From Nocardiopsis_B sediminis (GTDB taxonomy: Bacteria; Actinomycetota; Actinomycetes; Streptosporangiales; Streptosporangiaceae), in the NCBI RefSeq assembly GCF_042650565.1, contig NZ_JBHSBH010000008.1:372001-436000 (forward strand): 64,000 nucleotides of DNA, given 5' to 3'. Numbering within the stretch: position 1 is the first letter of the stretch; the number at the start of each line of letters is the position of its first letter. The position numbers and the translations under genes are program-made. Shown here piece by piece: positions 33,487 through 42,408 of this stretch. Below the pieces are notes generated by a model. The model was not told the origin of the DNA and made no database searches. It worked only from the letters and a program-made list of their open reading frames with translations.

Positions 33487-35133
33487 GTGTCCCACTCCAC
33501 CACGTCGGTCCGCGCCCTGGCCCTGGTGGCCGCGTTCGCCGTCCTGGCGCTCACCGGCTGCGGTCAGGACTCCTCCGCCGGCGCAGACGGCGAGCCCGTC
33601 ACCGGCGGCAGCCTGGTCTACCTCGAACACCAGGCCCACGACAGCCTGTATCCGCCTTCGGCCGGCTTCTACCCCAACGGCGGACTCGTCAACAACATCA
33701 CCGACCGGCTCGTCCACCAGGACCCCGAGACCCTGGAGCTGGAGCCCTGGCTGGCCACCGACTGGGAGGTCAACGACGACGCCACCGAATACACCTTCAC
33801 CCTGCGCGACGACGTCACCTTCTCCGACGGCTCACCCCTGACCGCCGAGGTCGTCGCCGCGAACTTCGACCTCTACGGGCTGGGCGACCAGGACCGCGCC
33901 CTCATCGTCTCCGAGGCGATCAACAACTACGAGCGCAGCGAGGTCGTCGACGACACCACCGTGCGCTTCCACTTCAAGGAGCCCTCGCCCGGCTTCCTCC
34001 AGGCCACCTCCACCATCAACTCCGGCATCCTCTCCGCAGAGACCCTCGAACGGGCCTTCGAGGACTTCGGCCCCGGCAACTCCACCGAGATCATCGGCAC
34101 CGGCCCCTTCGTCATCACCGAAGAGGAGGTCGGCACCGAGCTCACCCTCACCGCCCGAGAGGACTACGCCTGGGCCCCGCCCGGCAGTGACAACCAGGGC
34201 CGCGCCCACCTCGACGAGATCCTCATCAGCGTCACCCCCGAGGACAGCGTCCGCGTGGGCTCCCTCACCTCCGGGCAGGCCGACGTCGTCCGCTACGTCG
34301 AGGCCCAGGACGAGGAGCAGGTCGAAGAGGCCGGGTTCAGCGTCCACGCGCCCCAGACCAACGGGGTCAACAACAGCCTGGGGCTGCGCTTCGGCAACGA
34401 GATCCTCTCCGACATCCGGGTCCGCCAGGCGCTCATCGCCGGCATCGACCGCCAGGAGGTCGTCGACACCGTCTACACCGACCGCTACCCGGTGGCCACC
34501 TCCATCCTCAGCAGCACCGCCCTGGGCTACACCGACCAGTCGCAGCACCTGGAGCACGACCCCGAACGCGCCGCCGACCTGCTGGAGGAGGCCGGGTGGA
34601 CCCCCGGCCCCGACGGGATCCGCGAAAAGGACGGCACCCCGCTGACCCTCGTCGTCAACGAGGCCGCACCCCAGCCCCGCTCATTCGAGGCGCTCACCCT
34701 CATCAGCCAGCAGCTCGCCGGGATCGGCGTGGACCTCCAGATCCTCACCGCCGACGCGGGGACCTACGCCGAAGCAATCAACGACCCCGACCAGGTGCAG
34801 ATCTACCACTCCATGGTGGGGCGCGCCGACCTCGACGTCATCAAGAGCCAGTTCCACTCGCAGAACCGCAACACCCTCCTCAACCGCGACCCCGGCGACG
34901 ACTCCATCGAGGACCCGGAACTGGAGGAACTCCTCGAAGAGGTGGCCTCCACCCCCGACCCCGGCGAACGCGACGCCGCCTCCGCCGCCGTCCAGGAGTA
35001 CCTGGCCGAACAGGCCTACGTCATCCCCCTGTTCGAAGAGCCCCAGGTCTACGGCAGCGCACCCTACGTGCACGGCCTCGCCTTCGAGTCGGTGGGCCGG
35101 CCCGCCTTCCACGAGGCGTGGCTGGCGGACTGA
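33487..35133 (+). CDS. ABC transporter substrate-binding lipoprotein (SBP_bac_5 family)
   Basis: A 548-residue extracytoplasmic lipoprotein. VRALALVAAFAVLALTGCGQ is a signal peptide with a lipobox ending at Cys; the mature protein starts CGQDSSAG. PWLATDWEVNDDATEYTFTLRDDVTFSDGSPLTAEVV is the family signature, and IRVRQALIAGIDRQEVVDTVY and YVIPLFEEPQVYG are also typical. The family binds peptides, nickel or, in actinomycetes and Thermotogales, plant oligosaccharides. GTG 33487 is preceded by GAGAGGAAG. It opens a five-gene importer operon. Its neighbourhood (glycosidase locus, divergent LacI) leaves a glycan ligand possible, but that is only suggestive. Confidence 0.9.
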   Translation: MSHSTTSVRALALVAAFAVLALTGCGQDSSAGADGEPVTGGSLVYLEHQAHDSLYPPSAGFYPNGGLVNNITDRLVHQDPETLELEPWLATDWEVNDDATEYTFTLRDDVTFSDGSPLTAEVVAANFDLYGLGDQDRALIVSEAINNYERSEVVDDTTVRFHFKEPSPGFLQATSTINSGILSAETLERAFEDFGPGNSTEIIGTGPFVITEEEVGTELTLTAREDYAWAPPGSDNQGRAHLDEILISVTPEDSVRVGSLTSGQADVVRYVEAQDEEQVEEAGFSVHAPQTNGVNNSLGLRFGNEILSDIRVRQALIAGIDRQEVVDTVYTDRYPVATSILSSTALGYTDQSQHLEHDPERAADLLEEAGWTPGPDGIREKDGTPLTLVVNEAAPQPRSFEALTLISQQLAGIGVDLQILTADAGTYAEAINDPDQVQIYHSMVGRADLDVIKSQFHSQNRNTLLNRDPGDDSIEDPELEELLEEVASTPDPGERDAASAAVQEYLAEQAYVIPLFEEPQVYGSAPYVHGLAFESVGRPAFHEAWLAD

Positions 35134-35208
35134 CCCCGCGCCCGCCCCGGCCCCGGTCTCCGGGGCGGGCCCCGCCACCCGCCACCACACACATCCGAAG
35201 AGGTCGGA

Positions 35209-36150
35209 TTGAACCACGCTCTACGGCGGTCCGGGCAGGCCCTCGTGGTCCTGCTCGCCGCGTTCACCGCCGCCTTCATCCTGCTCCAGGCCATGCCCGG
35301 CGACGCCGTCATGATCAAGTTCGAGAACCCCGAACTGGGGCTGTCCCCCGAGCAGATCGCCGCCCTGCGCGCTGCCTACGGCGTCGACGCCCCGCTGTAC
35401 CAGCAGTACCTGCACACCCTGCTCGGGTTCCTGAGCGGCGACTTCGGCCACTCCGTGCAGACCGGCACCCCCGTGCGGCTGCTGCTGGCCGAAGCGCTGC
35501 CCCACACCCTGCTGCTCGCCGTCCTCGGCTTCGCCGCCGCCGCCCTGCTCGCCGCGGCCATCGCGTTCCTGTCCACCTACCCGCGCCTGGCCTGGATCCG
35601 CGGCTCGCTACGTGCCGTGCCGTCCCTGTTCGTCTCGGTGCCGGTGTTCTGGCTGGGCATCGTCCTCGTCCAGGTGTTCTCCTTCCAGCTGGGCCTGGTC
35701 GCGGTCGTGCGCCCCGGCCCGGTGGAGGGGTTGATCCTGCCGGTGCTCACCCTCGCCGTGCCCATCGCCGCACCCCTGGCCCAGATCCTCACCCGCAGCA
35801 TCGACGACGTGCACACCCGCCCCTTCGTCACCGTGGTGCGCGCCCGCGGCGCGAGCCGCTCCCGCGTGCTGTGGCGCAACGTCGCCAAGAACGCCCTGCC
35901 GCCCACCCTCACCATGGCCGGGGTGCTGTTCGGCGAACTCGTCGGCGGCGCCGTGGTCACCGAGACCGTCTTCGGCCGGGCCGGGATCGGCCGCCTCACC
36001 GAACAGGCCGTCGCCCAGCAGGACGTCGCGGTCCTCCAAGCGGTCGTCCTGCTCGCCGCCACCGTGTTCGTCCTCATCAACCTGATCGTCGACCTGCTCT
36101 ACCCGGTACTGGACCCACGTCTGAGGAACAAGGCGGGCGCCACCGCATGA
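35209..36150 (+). CDS. ABC transporter permease (DppB-type)
   Basis: A 313-residue inner-membrane permease with six predicted helices. It starts LRRSGQALVVLLAAFTAAFILLQAMPGD, the DppB N-terminal signature, and has the conserved periplasmic stretch ALRAAYGVDAPLYQQYLHTLLGFLSGDFG. The cytosolic EAA-like loop is VTVVRARGASRSRVLWRNVAKNALPPTLT. The probable start is a TTG at 35209 with GAAGAGGTCGG just ahead. The stop overlaps the next gene's ATG. Confidence 0.9.
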   Translation: MNHALRRSGQALVVLLAAFTAAFILLQAMPGDAVMIKFENPELGLSPEQIAALRAAYGVDAPLYQQYLHTLLGFLSGDFGHSVQTGTPVRLLLAEALPHTLLLAVLGFAAAALLAAAIAFLSTYPRLAWIRGSLRAVPSLFVSVPVFWLGIVLVQVFSFQLGLVAVVRPGPVEGLILPVLTLAVPIAAPLAQILTRSIDDVHTRPFVTVVRARGASRSRVLWRNVAKNALPPTLTMAGVLFGELVGGAVVTETVFGRAGIGRLTEQAVAQQDVAVLQAVVLLAATVFVLINLIVDLLYPVLDPRLRNKAGATA

Positions 36151-37004
36151 ACCACCCCACCCCCTCCGCACCCCACCGGACCCCGCTGCCGCTGTGGCGG
36201 CGCCTGCGCCGCTGGGAACCCGCCACCGTGCTCGCGATCGCCGTCATCGCGGTCGCGGTCGCCTGGGCGCTGGCCCCGGGCCTGTTCACCTCCGCCGGCC
36301 CCACCACCGGCGTGGCCGCCGACGCCCTGCACCCGCCCGGCGCCCACTACTGGTTCGGCACCGACGCCACCGGCCGCGACGTGTTCACCCGCGTTGTGCA
36401 CGGCTCGGTCCACTCGCTGTCGGGCGCCCTGGTCGCCGTCACCGTCGGCCTGGTCCTGGGCACCCTCATCGGCGCCACCGCCGGGGCCGTCGGCGGCATC
36501 GTCGACGACGTCCTCATGCGCATCGTGGACGTGCTCCTGGCCGTCCCCGCCCTGCTGCTGTCGCTCAGCGTCGTCATCGTCCTGGGCTTCGGCACCACCC
36601 AGATCGCCGTCGCCGTCGGCGTCGCCGGGGTCGCCGCCTTCGCCCGCCTGGCCCGATCCGAGGTGATCCGGGTCCGCCGCACCGACTACGTCGAGGCCGC
36701 CTTCGTCTCCGGCGGCCGCCTGCCCGCCGTTCTGGTGCGCCACGTCCTGCCCAACTCGATGACCTCCGTGGCGGCCCTGGCGGCCCTGCAATTCGGCACC
36801 GCCATCCTCGCCATCTCCACCCTGGGGTTCCTCGGCTACGGCGCGCCCCCGCCCACCCCCGAATGGGGGCTGATGATCGCCGAGGGACGCGACTACGTCG
36901 CCACCTCCTGGTGGCTGACGACCCTGCCCGGCCTCGTCGTGGTCGCGGTCGTCCTCGCCGCCAACCGCATCAGCGCCGCGATCGCACGACGGGGGACACC
37001 ATGA
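36147..37004 (+). CDS. ABC transporter permease (DppC-type)
   Basis: A 285-residue second permease. HYWFGTDATGRDVFTRVVHGS is the DppC/OppC N-terminal signature, and YVEAAFVSGGRLPAVLVRHVLPNS is the EAA loop that contacts the ATPase. The ending STLGFLGYGAPPPTPEWGLMIAEGRDY is typical. Six helices are predicted. Both ends overlap its neighbours by four bases, so the operon is translationally coupled. Confidence 0.92.
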   Translation: MNHPTPSAPHRTPLPLWRRLRRWEPATVLAIAVIAVAVAWALAPGLFTSAGPTTGVAADALHPPGAHYWFGTDATGRDVFTRVVHGSVHSLSGALVAVTVGLVLGTLIGATAGAVGGIVDDVLMRIVDVLLAVPALLLSLSVVIVLGFGTTQIAVAVGVAGVAAFARLARSEVIRVRRTDYVEAAFVSGGRLPAVLVRHVLPNSMTSVAALAALQFGTAILAISTLGFLGYGAPPPTPEWGLMIAEGRDYVATSWWLTTLPGLVVVAVVLAANRISAAIARRGTP

Positions 37005-38809
37005 CCCGCACCGCACACCCCACCGCCGCCGACATCGCCGCGCCCGACCCCGGCACGCCCGTGCTGGCGGTCGAGGACCTGTCCGTCGCCTACACCGGCC
37101 GCACCACCGAGACCCGCGTCCTGCACGGGGTATCGCTCACCGTGGACCCCGGCGAGGTCGTCGCCGTCGTCGGCGAATCCGGGTCCGGCAAGAGCACCAC
37201 CGCCCAGTCCGTCATCGGGCTGCTGCCCGGAAACGGCCGCGTCCTGGGCGGCCGGATCCTCCTCAACGGCACCGACATCACCGCGTGGGGGGAGCGGCGC
37301 ATGGAGGCGGTGCGCGGCGCCCGCATCGGCCTGGTCCCCCAGGACCCCGGCGACTCCCTCAACCCCGTCAAGCGCATCGGCGACACCCTTGCCGAGGCGC
37401 TGGACATCCACCGGTGGGGCGACCGGCGCCGCGTCCGCGCCCGGGTGCTGGAGCTGCTGGAACGCGTGGGCATCCCCGACCCCGTGCGCCGCGCCCGCCA
37501 GTACCCGCACGAGCTCTCCGGCGGGATGCGCCAGCGCGTCCTCATCGCCGCGGCCATCGCCCTGCGCCCGGACCTGGTCATCGCCGACGAGGCCACCAGC
37601 GCCCTGGACGTCACCGTCCAGAGGACCGTCCTGGACCTGCTCGACGACCTGCGCCGCGAGGACGGCACCGCGGTCCTGCTGGTCACGCACGACCTGGCGG
37701 TGGCCGCCGACCGCGCCGACCGGGTCGTCGTCCTCAAGGACGGCCGGGTGCGCGAGAGCGGACCCACGGCCACCGTCCTCACCCGGCCCGCCGACGACTA
37801 CACCCGCACCCTGCTGGCCGACGCCCCGTCCCTCACGGCGGCCGGGCGCAGCCGCGCGCCGGCCGCCACGGACGGGCGAACAGGGATCCACGCGCCGTCC
37901 CGCACCGATGCGGGGCCCACCCCCGCACCGGCCGCATCGCAGCTCCGGCCGGCGATCGACGTCCGCGACCTCGTCCAGGACTTCGGCTCCCGCCGCGACC
38001 CCTTCCGCGCCGTCGACGGCGTCTCCTTCACCGTCGCCCCCGGAACCACCCACGCCCTCGTCGGCGAGTCCGGATCGGGCAAGACCACAACCGCCCGCGT
38101 CGTCATGGGCCTGACCCGGCCCACCTCCGGGCACGTCACCGTCGCCGGCCGCGACCTCGCCGGCCTGTCCCGCCGCGACCTGCGCGAGCTGCGGCGCAAC
38201 CTGCAACTGGTGTACCAGAACCCCTACGGGTCGCTGGACCCCCGCCGGAGCGTGCGCGACATCGTCGCCGAACCCCTGCGCAACCACGGCATCGGCGACC
38301 GCGGCGCACGCGCCGCCACCGTCGAGGAGTTCCTGGACCGGGTGGCCCTGCCCGGCCACCTGCGCGGCCACCGCCCCCGGGAGCTGTCCGGCGGGCAGCG
38401 CCAGCGCGTCGCCATCGCCCGCGCCCTGGTGCTGCGCCCCGATGTGGTGGTGCTCGACGAACCCGTCTCCGCCCTGGACGTCACCGTCCAGGCGCGCATT
38501 CTCGACCTGCTCGAACGCCTCCAGGACGAACTGGGCACCACCTACCTGTTCATCTCCCACGACCTGGCGGTCGTGCGGCGCCTGGCGCACACCGTCACCG
38601 TGATGACCCGGGGCCGAGCGGTGGAGTCCGGGCCGGTGGGGGACGTCTTCTCCGCCCCCCGCCACGACTACACCCGAGCGCTCATCGACGCCATCCCCGG
38701 CCACCAGGCGGCCACCGGCAGCGTCCGGCACGCCCCTGCACCGACCGGGCCGACCGGCCCGAGGGCTCCCCAGGGGGAGCCCGTACGCTCCGACGGAAAG
38801 GTGAGATGA
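37001..38809 (+). CDS. fused double ABC ATPase (DppD-DppF type)
   Basis: A 602-residue protein with two complete nucleotide-binding domains in one chain. The first (about 20-270) has Walker A GESGSGKST near residue 57, signature LSGGMRQRV near 172 and Walker B DLVIADEATSALD. A Pro/Ala/Thr linker of about 40 residues follows. The second (about 320-590) has GESGSGKTT near 355, LSGGQRQRV near 462 and VVVLDEPVSALD. Fused DppD-DppF proteins are common in actinomycetes. It overlaps the upstream permease by four bases, and the following VOC gene begins right after its stop. Confidence 0.93.
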   Translation: MTRTAHPTAADIAAPDPGTPVLAVEDLSVAYTGRTTETRVLHGVSLTVDPGEVVAVVGESGSGKSTTAQSVIGLLPGNGRVLGGRILLNGTDITAWGERRMEAVRGARIGLVPQDPGDSLNPVKRIGDTLAEALDIHRWGDRRRVRARVLELLERVGIPDPVRRARQYPHELSGGMRQRVLIAAAIALRPDLVIADEATSALDVTVQRTVLDLLDDLRREDGTAVLLVTHDLAVAADRADRVVVLKDGRVRESGPTATVLTRPADDYTRTLLADAPSLTAAGRSRAPAATDGRTGIHAPSRTDAGPTPAPAASQLRPAIDVRDLVQDFGSRRDPFRAVDGVSFTVAPGTTHALVGESGSGKTTTARVVMGLTRPTSGHVTVAGRDLAGLSRRDLRELRRNLQLVYQNPYGSLDPRRSVRDIVAEPLRNHGIGDRGARAATVEEFLDRVALPGHLRGHRPRELSGGQRQRVAIARALVLRPDVVVLDEPVSALDVTVQARILDLLERLQDELGTTYLFISHDLAVVRRLAHTVTVMTRGRAVESGPVGDVFSAPRHDYTRALIDAIPGHQAATGSVRHAPAPTGPTGPRAPQGEPVRSDGKVR

Positions 38810-39454
38810 ATGGGTTTTCCCGAAACGCTCGACCACCTGGTCTACGCGGTGCCCGACCTGGAGGCGGCCTCGGCCGCATTCGAGGAGCTGACCGGCGTGC
38901 GCCCGAAACCGGGCGGGCGGCACCCGGTGGGCAGCGCCAACACCCTGGTGGCGCTCACCCGCAATGGGGAGCGGGCACCGCACTACCTGGAGATCATCGG
39001 CCCCGACCCGCAGCGGGCCGGCTCCGGCCCGGTGCCGGTGTTCGGCCTGGCCCACCTGGAGCGACCGCACCTGGCCACCTTCGCGGTGGGCGTGCGGGAC
39101 CTGGACGACGCGGTGGCCCGCGCCCGTGCAGCGGGCTACGACCCGGGCGACCCCAAGCCGTGGTCGCGGGCCACACCTGACGGCGGCGAACTGCACTGGT
39201 CACTGGCCAAACGGGAGGACCGGACCTACCCGGCGCCGGTGCCCTTCCTCATCGACTGGGGCGCCACCCCACAGCCCGGCCTGGGCGACCTGCCCACCCT
39301 GGAACTGGTGTCCGTGCGCGCCGAGCACCCCGACCCCAAGGCGGTGGGACGGTCGCTGGCCGCACTGGGCGTGCGACTGACCCTCGACGAGGGCCCGGAA
39401 CCGGTCCTGGAGGCCGTCCTGCGCGGCCCGAAGGGGGACACCGTCCTGCGCTGA
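38810..39454 (+). CDS. VOC superfamily protein (glyoxalase-like domain)
   Basis: A 214-residue protein with FPETLDHLVYAVPDLEAASAAFEELTGVRPKPGG, a vicinal-oxygen-chelate start with the metal-ligand-like His, and a glyoxalase_3-type body (HYLEIIGPDP, FAVGVRDLDDAVARARAAGYDPGD). It probably binds a metal and a small molecule; no reaction can be assigned. AAAGGTGA precedes the ATG, which begins exactly at the base after the ATPase stop codon, so it is part of the ABC operon and coupled to it. It may act on the imported ligand. Confidence 0.78.
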   Translation: MGFPETLDHLVYAVPDLEAASAAFEELTGVRPKPGGRHPVGSANTLVALTRNGERAPHYLEIIGPDPQRAGSGPVPVFGLAHLERPHLATFAVGVRDLDDAVARARAAGYDPGDPKPWSRATPDGGELHWSLAKREDRTYPAPVPFLIDWGATPQPGLGDLPTLELVSVRAEHPDPKAVGRSLAALGVRLTLDEGPEPVLEAVLRGPKGDTVLR

Positions 39455-39477
39455 CCCACGACCGACCCGCGGCGTCG

Positions 39478-41748
39478 CTAGGTCGCGTCGGGTCGGTCGC
39501 GCGGCGGCCGGTCGGGGGTCTCCTGGTGATGTTCCAGGTACCGCAGCAGCGCGTCGTGCCGGAACTGGTAGTGGGCCCCGATCTGGCGGAGTACCTCCCA
39601 GCGGTGGGCGTCGGCGAGGAAGGTGCCGAGGCGCAGCGGCAGGCTGCCGCCGGCGGCGAGCCACAATCGCACCGGGACATAGGGCGTCCACGCGGTGAAC
39701 ATCATCGCGGCCGCGACGCCGCCCGGGACCAGCGCGGTTCCGGCCGTCCACCCGCCCATGACGAGGTCACCACCGAACGCCAGCGTCGCGCCGGCGCCCG
39801 AGCAGAAGGCGACGGCCACACCGAACATCGCCATCAGGGCGAGGCTCGCGACCCGATCCCGGGCCAGGGTGCTCGCGGGGGTGGCGGCCCGCACCGTGGC
39901 GAATCGGACCTCCACCTTCGGGCGGCTCAGCAGAACCCCGGCCACCAGGCCGATCACGATTCCCGCGGCGATCGCGACGGTGACGGCGATGAGCAGCCCC
40001 AGAGCGGACGCGCGCGGGTCGACCGGTGGCGCAGCAGGCGGCGACCACCGGCCGGCGGCACCGGCGAGGGCCAGCAGCCCCGATCCCGCCGCCAGGGCGA
40101 ACGCGAGGACCAGGTACCCCGTGGCGAGCCATCGTCCGATCGTCGCCGGGGCGACCGCGGCACGGAATCCGCCGACCGAGCGCTGCGGAGACCACGCCCG
40201 GCGCACGCTGGCGTAGGCGAGGTCGAATCCGACACCGAACAGCAGCCCGAGGGCCGGCCCGGCCACGAGCCCGAGCCCGCGCCACCCCAGCGGGGCGACC
40301 AGCAGAGCCAGGGCCACACCGACCGCGGCTCCCCAGCCCGCCTCGACCCCGAACGGGGCGGCGAACCACCGCAACTCCCACCACGCCAGCGTGGCCCGGT
40401 GGGCCCGTCCCATACGGGAGGCGAGGAAGCCCAGCCACCGGAGCGGAGCATCGCCCCGGTGGTAGGGGCGAGCCCGTTCCCGCAGCTCTTGGTCCGCCGA
40501 CCATAATCGGTCGTCATAGACGGTCCCGAAGAACGCGTGCAGCAGGTGCGCCTCGACGTCGGCCGTCCGCAGCAGCGGCTCGGGGCTCCGGTCGGCGGGG
40601 CCGTGGACGCTGCGCGCCAGCGCCACCATGAGCGGGGTGCTCAGCGCCCGAGCCAGTGGGCCGTCCGGTGAGCCGCGCAGCCGGTCCCTGACATCATCCC
40701 AGGCGGGGGCGTGCCGCGGCGGCGCCCCCGCGCTGATGTAGTCGACCACCGCTTCGTCGGCCGAGAGCGGGCGCAGCCGGACGATCGGGGTGCGGTCGAA
40801 CCCCAGGTGGTTCTGCCGAAGCCACTCGACGACGGCCGTGAACTCGGTGACGCGGCTGGTCAGCACGTACGGCGCGCCGATCCTGACCAGGGCCTCGGCC
40901 GCCAGGTTGCGCGGCCCCATCTCATCGAGACCGTCGAGGACGGGCAGCACCGCGCCGCGGTCGACCAGGAATTGCGCGATCGACTTGGGCTGGTCGTCCG
41001 CGTCATCGATGACGACGGTGTCGAAGCCCGTGTAGTCCTGGGTGATGCGCTCGGCCAGCCAGCCACGGAAGTCCTGAGCGGTCGGATCCCACAGCGCCGC
41101 GGGCAGGTACACCGGAACAGGGGTGGCCACGGCCCAGGCGGGCACGGATTCGATCAGCTCCAGGGTGAACCGCAGTGCCAGGATCGTCTTGCCGGAACCG
41201 CCGTCACCGGTGATCACGAGCCGCTGCGCGGTGGGCGGCAGTTTCCGGAACGTGGCGAGTATGTCGGCGGCCCGGCCCGTCCGGGGGAAGTCCAGGCCTG
41301 CCGTAGCCGAGGCGAGTTCATCGGGGATGGACCACTCCACCGTAAGGGGTGGGAACCGCATCCGGGTGTGCCACTCGCGGGTCCATTCGTCGTGGACTTG
41401 GCGCGCGAGGCTCGTCTTGAGCCGGGCGAGGTCCCCGTGGCCGTACCGGTCCCCGGGCCGGTGCCGCGTCCACAGCTCCACGGCGGCGATCACGGCTGCG
41501 GCCACGGCCGCGAGCAATGCGAGGACGGCTTCCAGGATCCGCAGCGGACCCGAGAGGCCGTCCATGCCCGACGCGACCACCATCAGGCCGATCGCCAGGG
41601 CGATGAGGAGGGTCAGCAGCAACGCGACCCCGTGGACCGAGAGCACGAGCCGGACGTGGAAGTGCTGGTCGCGGCCTGCGACGTAGGCGTCCCTGCCGGC
41701 ACCGACATACCCCTCGCCCCTGGGCGGGAGGCCGGCCGGCGTGTTCAC
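39478..41748 (-). CDS. membrane-bound NACHT-domain NTPase with N-terminal AGRD motif
   Basis: A 756-residue STAND-type NTPase. Order: an N-terminal AGRDAYVAGRDQHF motif (18-31), two membrane helices (about 37-60 and 70-92), the NACHT domain with Walker A GDGGSGKT (181-188) and Walker B VLPVLDGLDEM (268-278, the NACHT DGLDE form), a winged-helix-like region, then about six membrane helices in the last 300 residues (LALLVAPLGWRGLGLVAG, YLVLAFALAAGSGLLAL and others) and a soluble tail. NACHT ATPases of this type are found in bacterial anti-phage and conflict systems and in signalling. The start is GTG 41748, overlapping the stop of the partner gene (GTGA). I infer a two-component sensor/effector unit; function unproven. 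Confidence 0.85.
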   Translation of the reverse strand: MNTPAGLPPRGEGYVGAGRDAYVAGRDQHFHVRLVLSVHGVALLLTLLIALAIGLMVVASGMDGLSGPLRILEAVLALLAAVAAAVIAAVELWTRHRPGDRYGHGDLARLKTSLARQVHDEWTREWHTRMRFPPLTVEWSIPDELASATAGLDFPRTGRAADILATFRKLPPTAQRLVITGDGGSGKTILALRFTLELIESVPAWAVATPVPVYLPAALWDPTAQDFRGWLAERITQDYTGFDTVVIDDADDQPKSIAQFLVDRGAVLPVLDGLDEMGPRNLAAEALVRIGAPYVLTSRVTEFTAVVEWLRQNHLGFDRTPIVRLRPLSADEAVVDYISAGAPPRHAPAWDDVRDRLRGSPDGPLARALSTPLMVALARSVHGPADRSPEPLLRTADVEAHLLHAFFGTVYDDRLWSADQELRERARPYHRGDAPLRWLGFLASRMGRAHRATLAWWELRWFAAPFGVEAGWGAAVGVALALLVAPLGWRGLGLVAGPALGLLFGVGFDLAYASVRRAWSPQRSVGGFRAAVAPATIGRWLATGYLVLAFALAAGSGLLALAGAAGRWSPPAAPPVDPRASALGLLIAVTVAIAAGIVIGLVAGVLLSRPKVEVRFATVRAATPASTLARDRVASLALMAMFGVAVAFCSGAGATLAFGGDLVMGGWTAGTALVPGGVAAAMMFTAWTPYVPVRLWLAAGGSLPLRLGTFLADAHRWEVLRQIGAHYQFRHDALLRYLEHHQETPDRPPRDRPDAT

Positions 41749-42203
41749 GGGCGCCGGCCGGGCCCGAATCCGAAGTTCTGGTCGCGCCCCGCCGCGAACG
41801 CGTCGCGGCCGGCCTGGACCTGCTGAACGGCGTCATGACCGCCGCCCGACACGACCTGCGGTCCCGGCCCGGGATCCGTTGCCGCGGACCGCCCGTCCCG
41901 CAGCTCGGTGAGAAGCCCTTCCATGGCGGCCCGAACGTCATCGTGCTCGGCGAGGAGTCCGCGCAGGAGCGTCTCCCAGGTCGCCTCCTGCCGGATCACC
42001 TCCCGTTCCAGATCGGGCTCGGCCGCGGCTTCGAGGGCGGCGGTGGAACGTTCGAGCTCGGCGCCGGCCGCCTGCTCCCCGGCCCGGCCCCTGCGCCGGA
42101 ACAGCGCGGGCACCTTCTTCACCAGCTCGGTGAGGCCCCCGACCATGGTCTGGACGATCGCTTTGGCCAACTCGGTTTCGATCGTGACCATCGCGTCGGA
42201 CAC
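41745..42203 (-). CDS. small helical partner protein with C-terminal AGRD motif
   Basis: A 152-residue protein of unknown function. The first half (ETELAKAIVQTMVGGLTELVKKVPALFRRR) is an amphipathic helix. Residues 45-105 are highly charged and probably coiled coil (ERSTAALEAAAEPDLEREVI, LLRGLLAEHDDVRAAMEGLL). The C-terminus carries QAGRDAFAAGRDQNFGFG (130-147), nearly the same motif that opens the downstream NACHT NTPase (AGRDAYVAGRDQHF). AGAGGAGAAG stands just before the GTG at 42203. The gene overlaps the NTPase start by four bases, so the pair is translationally coupled. The shared motif suggests a common binding partner or docking between the two. Confidence 0.7.
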   Translation of the reverse strand: MSDAMVTIETELAKAIVQTMVGGLTELVKKVPALFRRRGRAGEQAAGAELERSTAALEAAAEPDLEREVIRQEATWETLLRGLLAEHDDVRAAMEGLLTELRDGRSAATDPGPGPQVVSGGGHDAVQQVQAGRDAFAAGRDQNFGFGPGRRP

Positions 42204-42266
42204 GGCTTCTCCTCTGGGATGGGGCAGCGGGGCGGAACGCAGGCCGTGGGTGACCACGGTGTCACG

Positions 42267-42296
42267 GACGGGCACCCGTAGGACGCGGTGCCCGTC
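42267..42296 (-). terminator. hairpin after the DUF6518-like gene
   Basis: GACGGGCACC (42267-42276) pairs with GGTGCCCGTC (42287-42296) across ten bases. It lies 113 bases after the stop of the upstream minus-strand gene and before the NACHT pair. Confidence 0.5.
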
Positions 42297-42408
42297 GGTT
42301 TTGTTTCCGCCGCGCCGCCACAGTCCACTGTCGCCGCGGACACAGGACTCTTCCGCGCGGCGCACGACGAGGCGCGACGCCGACGGCGGTCCGGGCCGCC
42401 GGCTCGGG

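Noticed and set aside
39478..42203. A known named anti-phage system (Avs or similar)
   Set aside because: The NACHT domain is clear, but the membrane helices and the missing nuclease or repeat-sensor domain do not match a named system I can identify.
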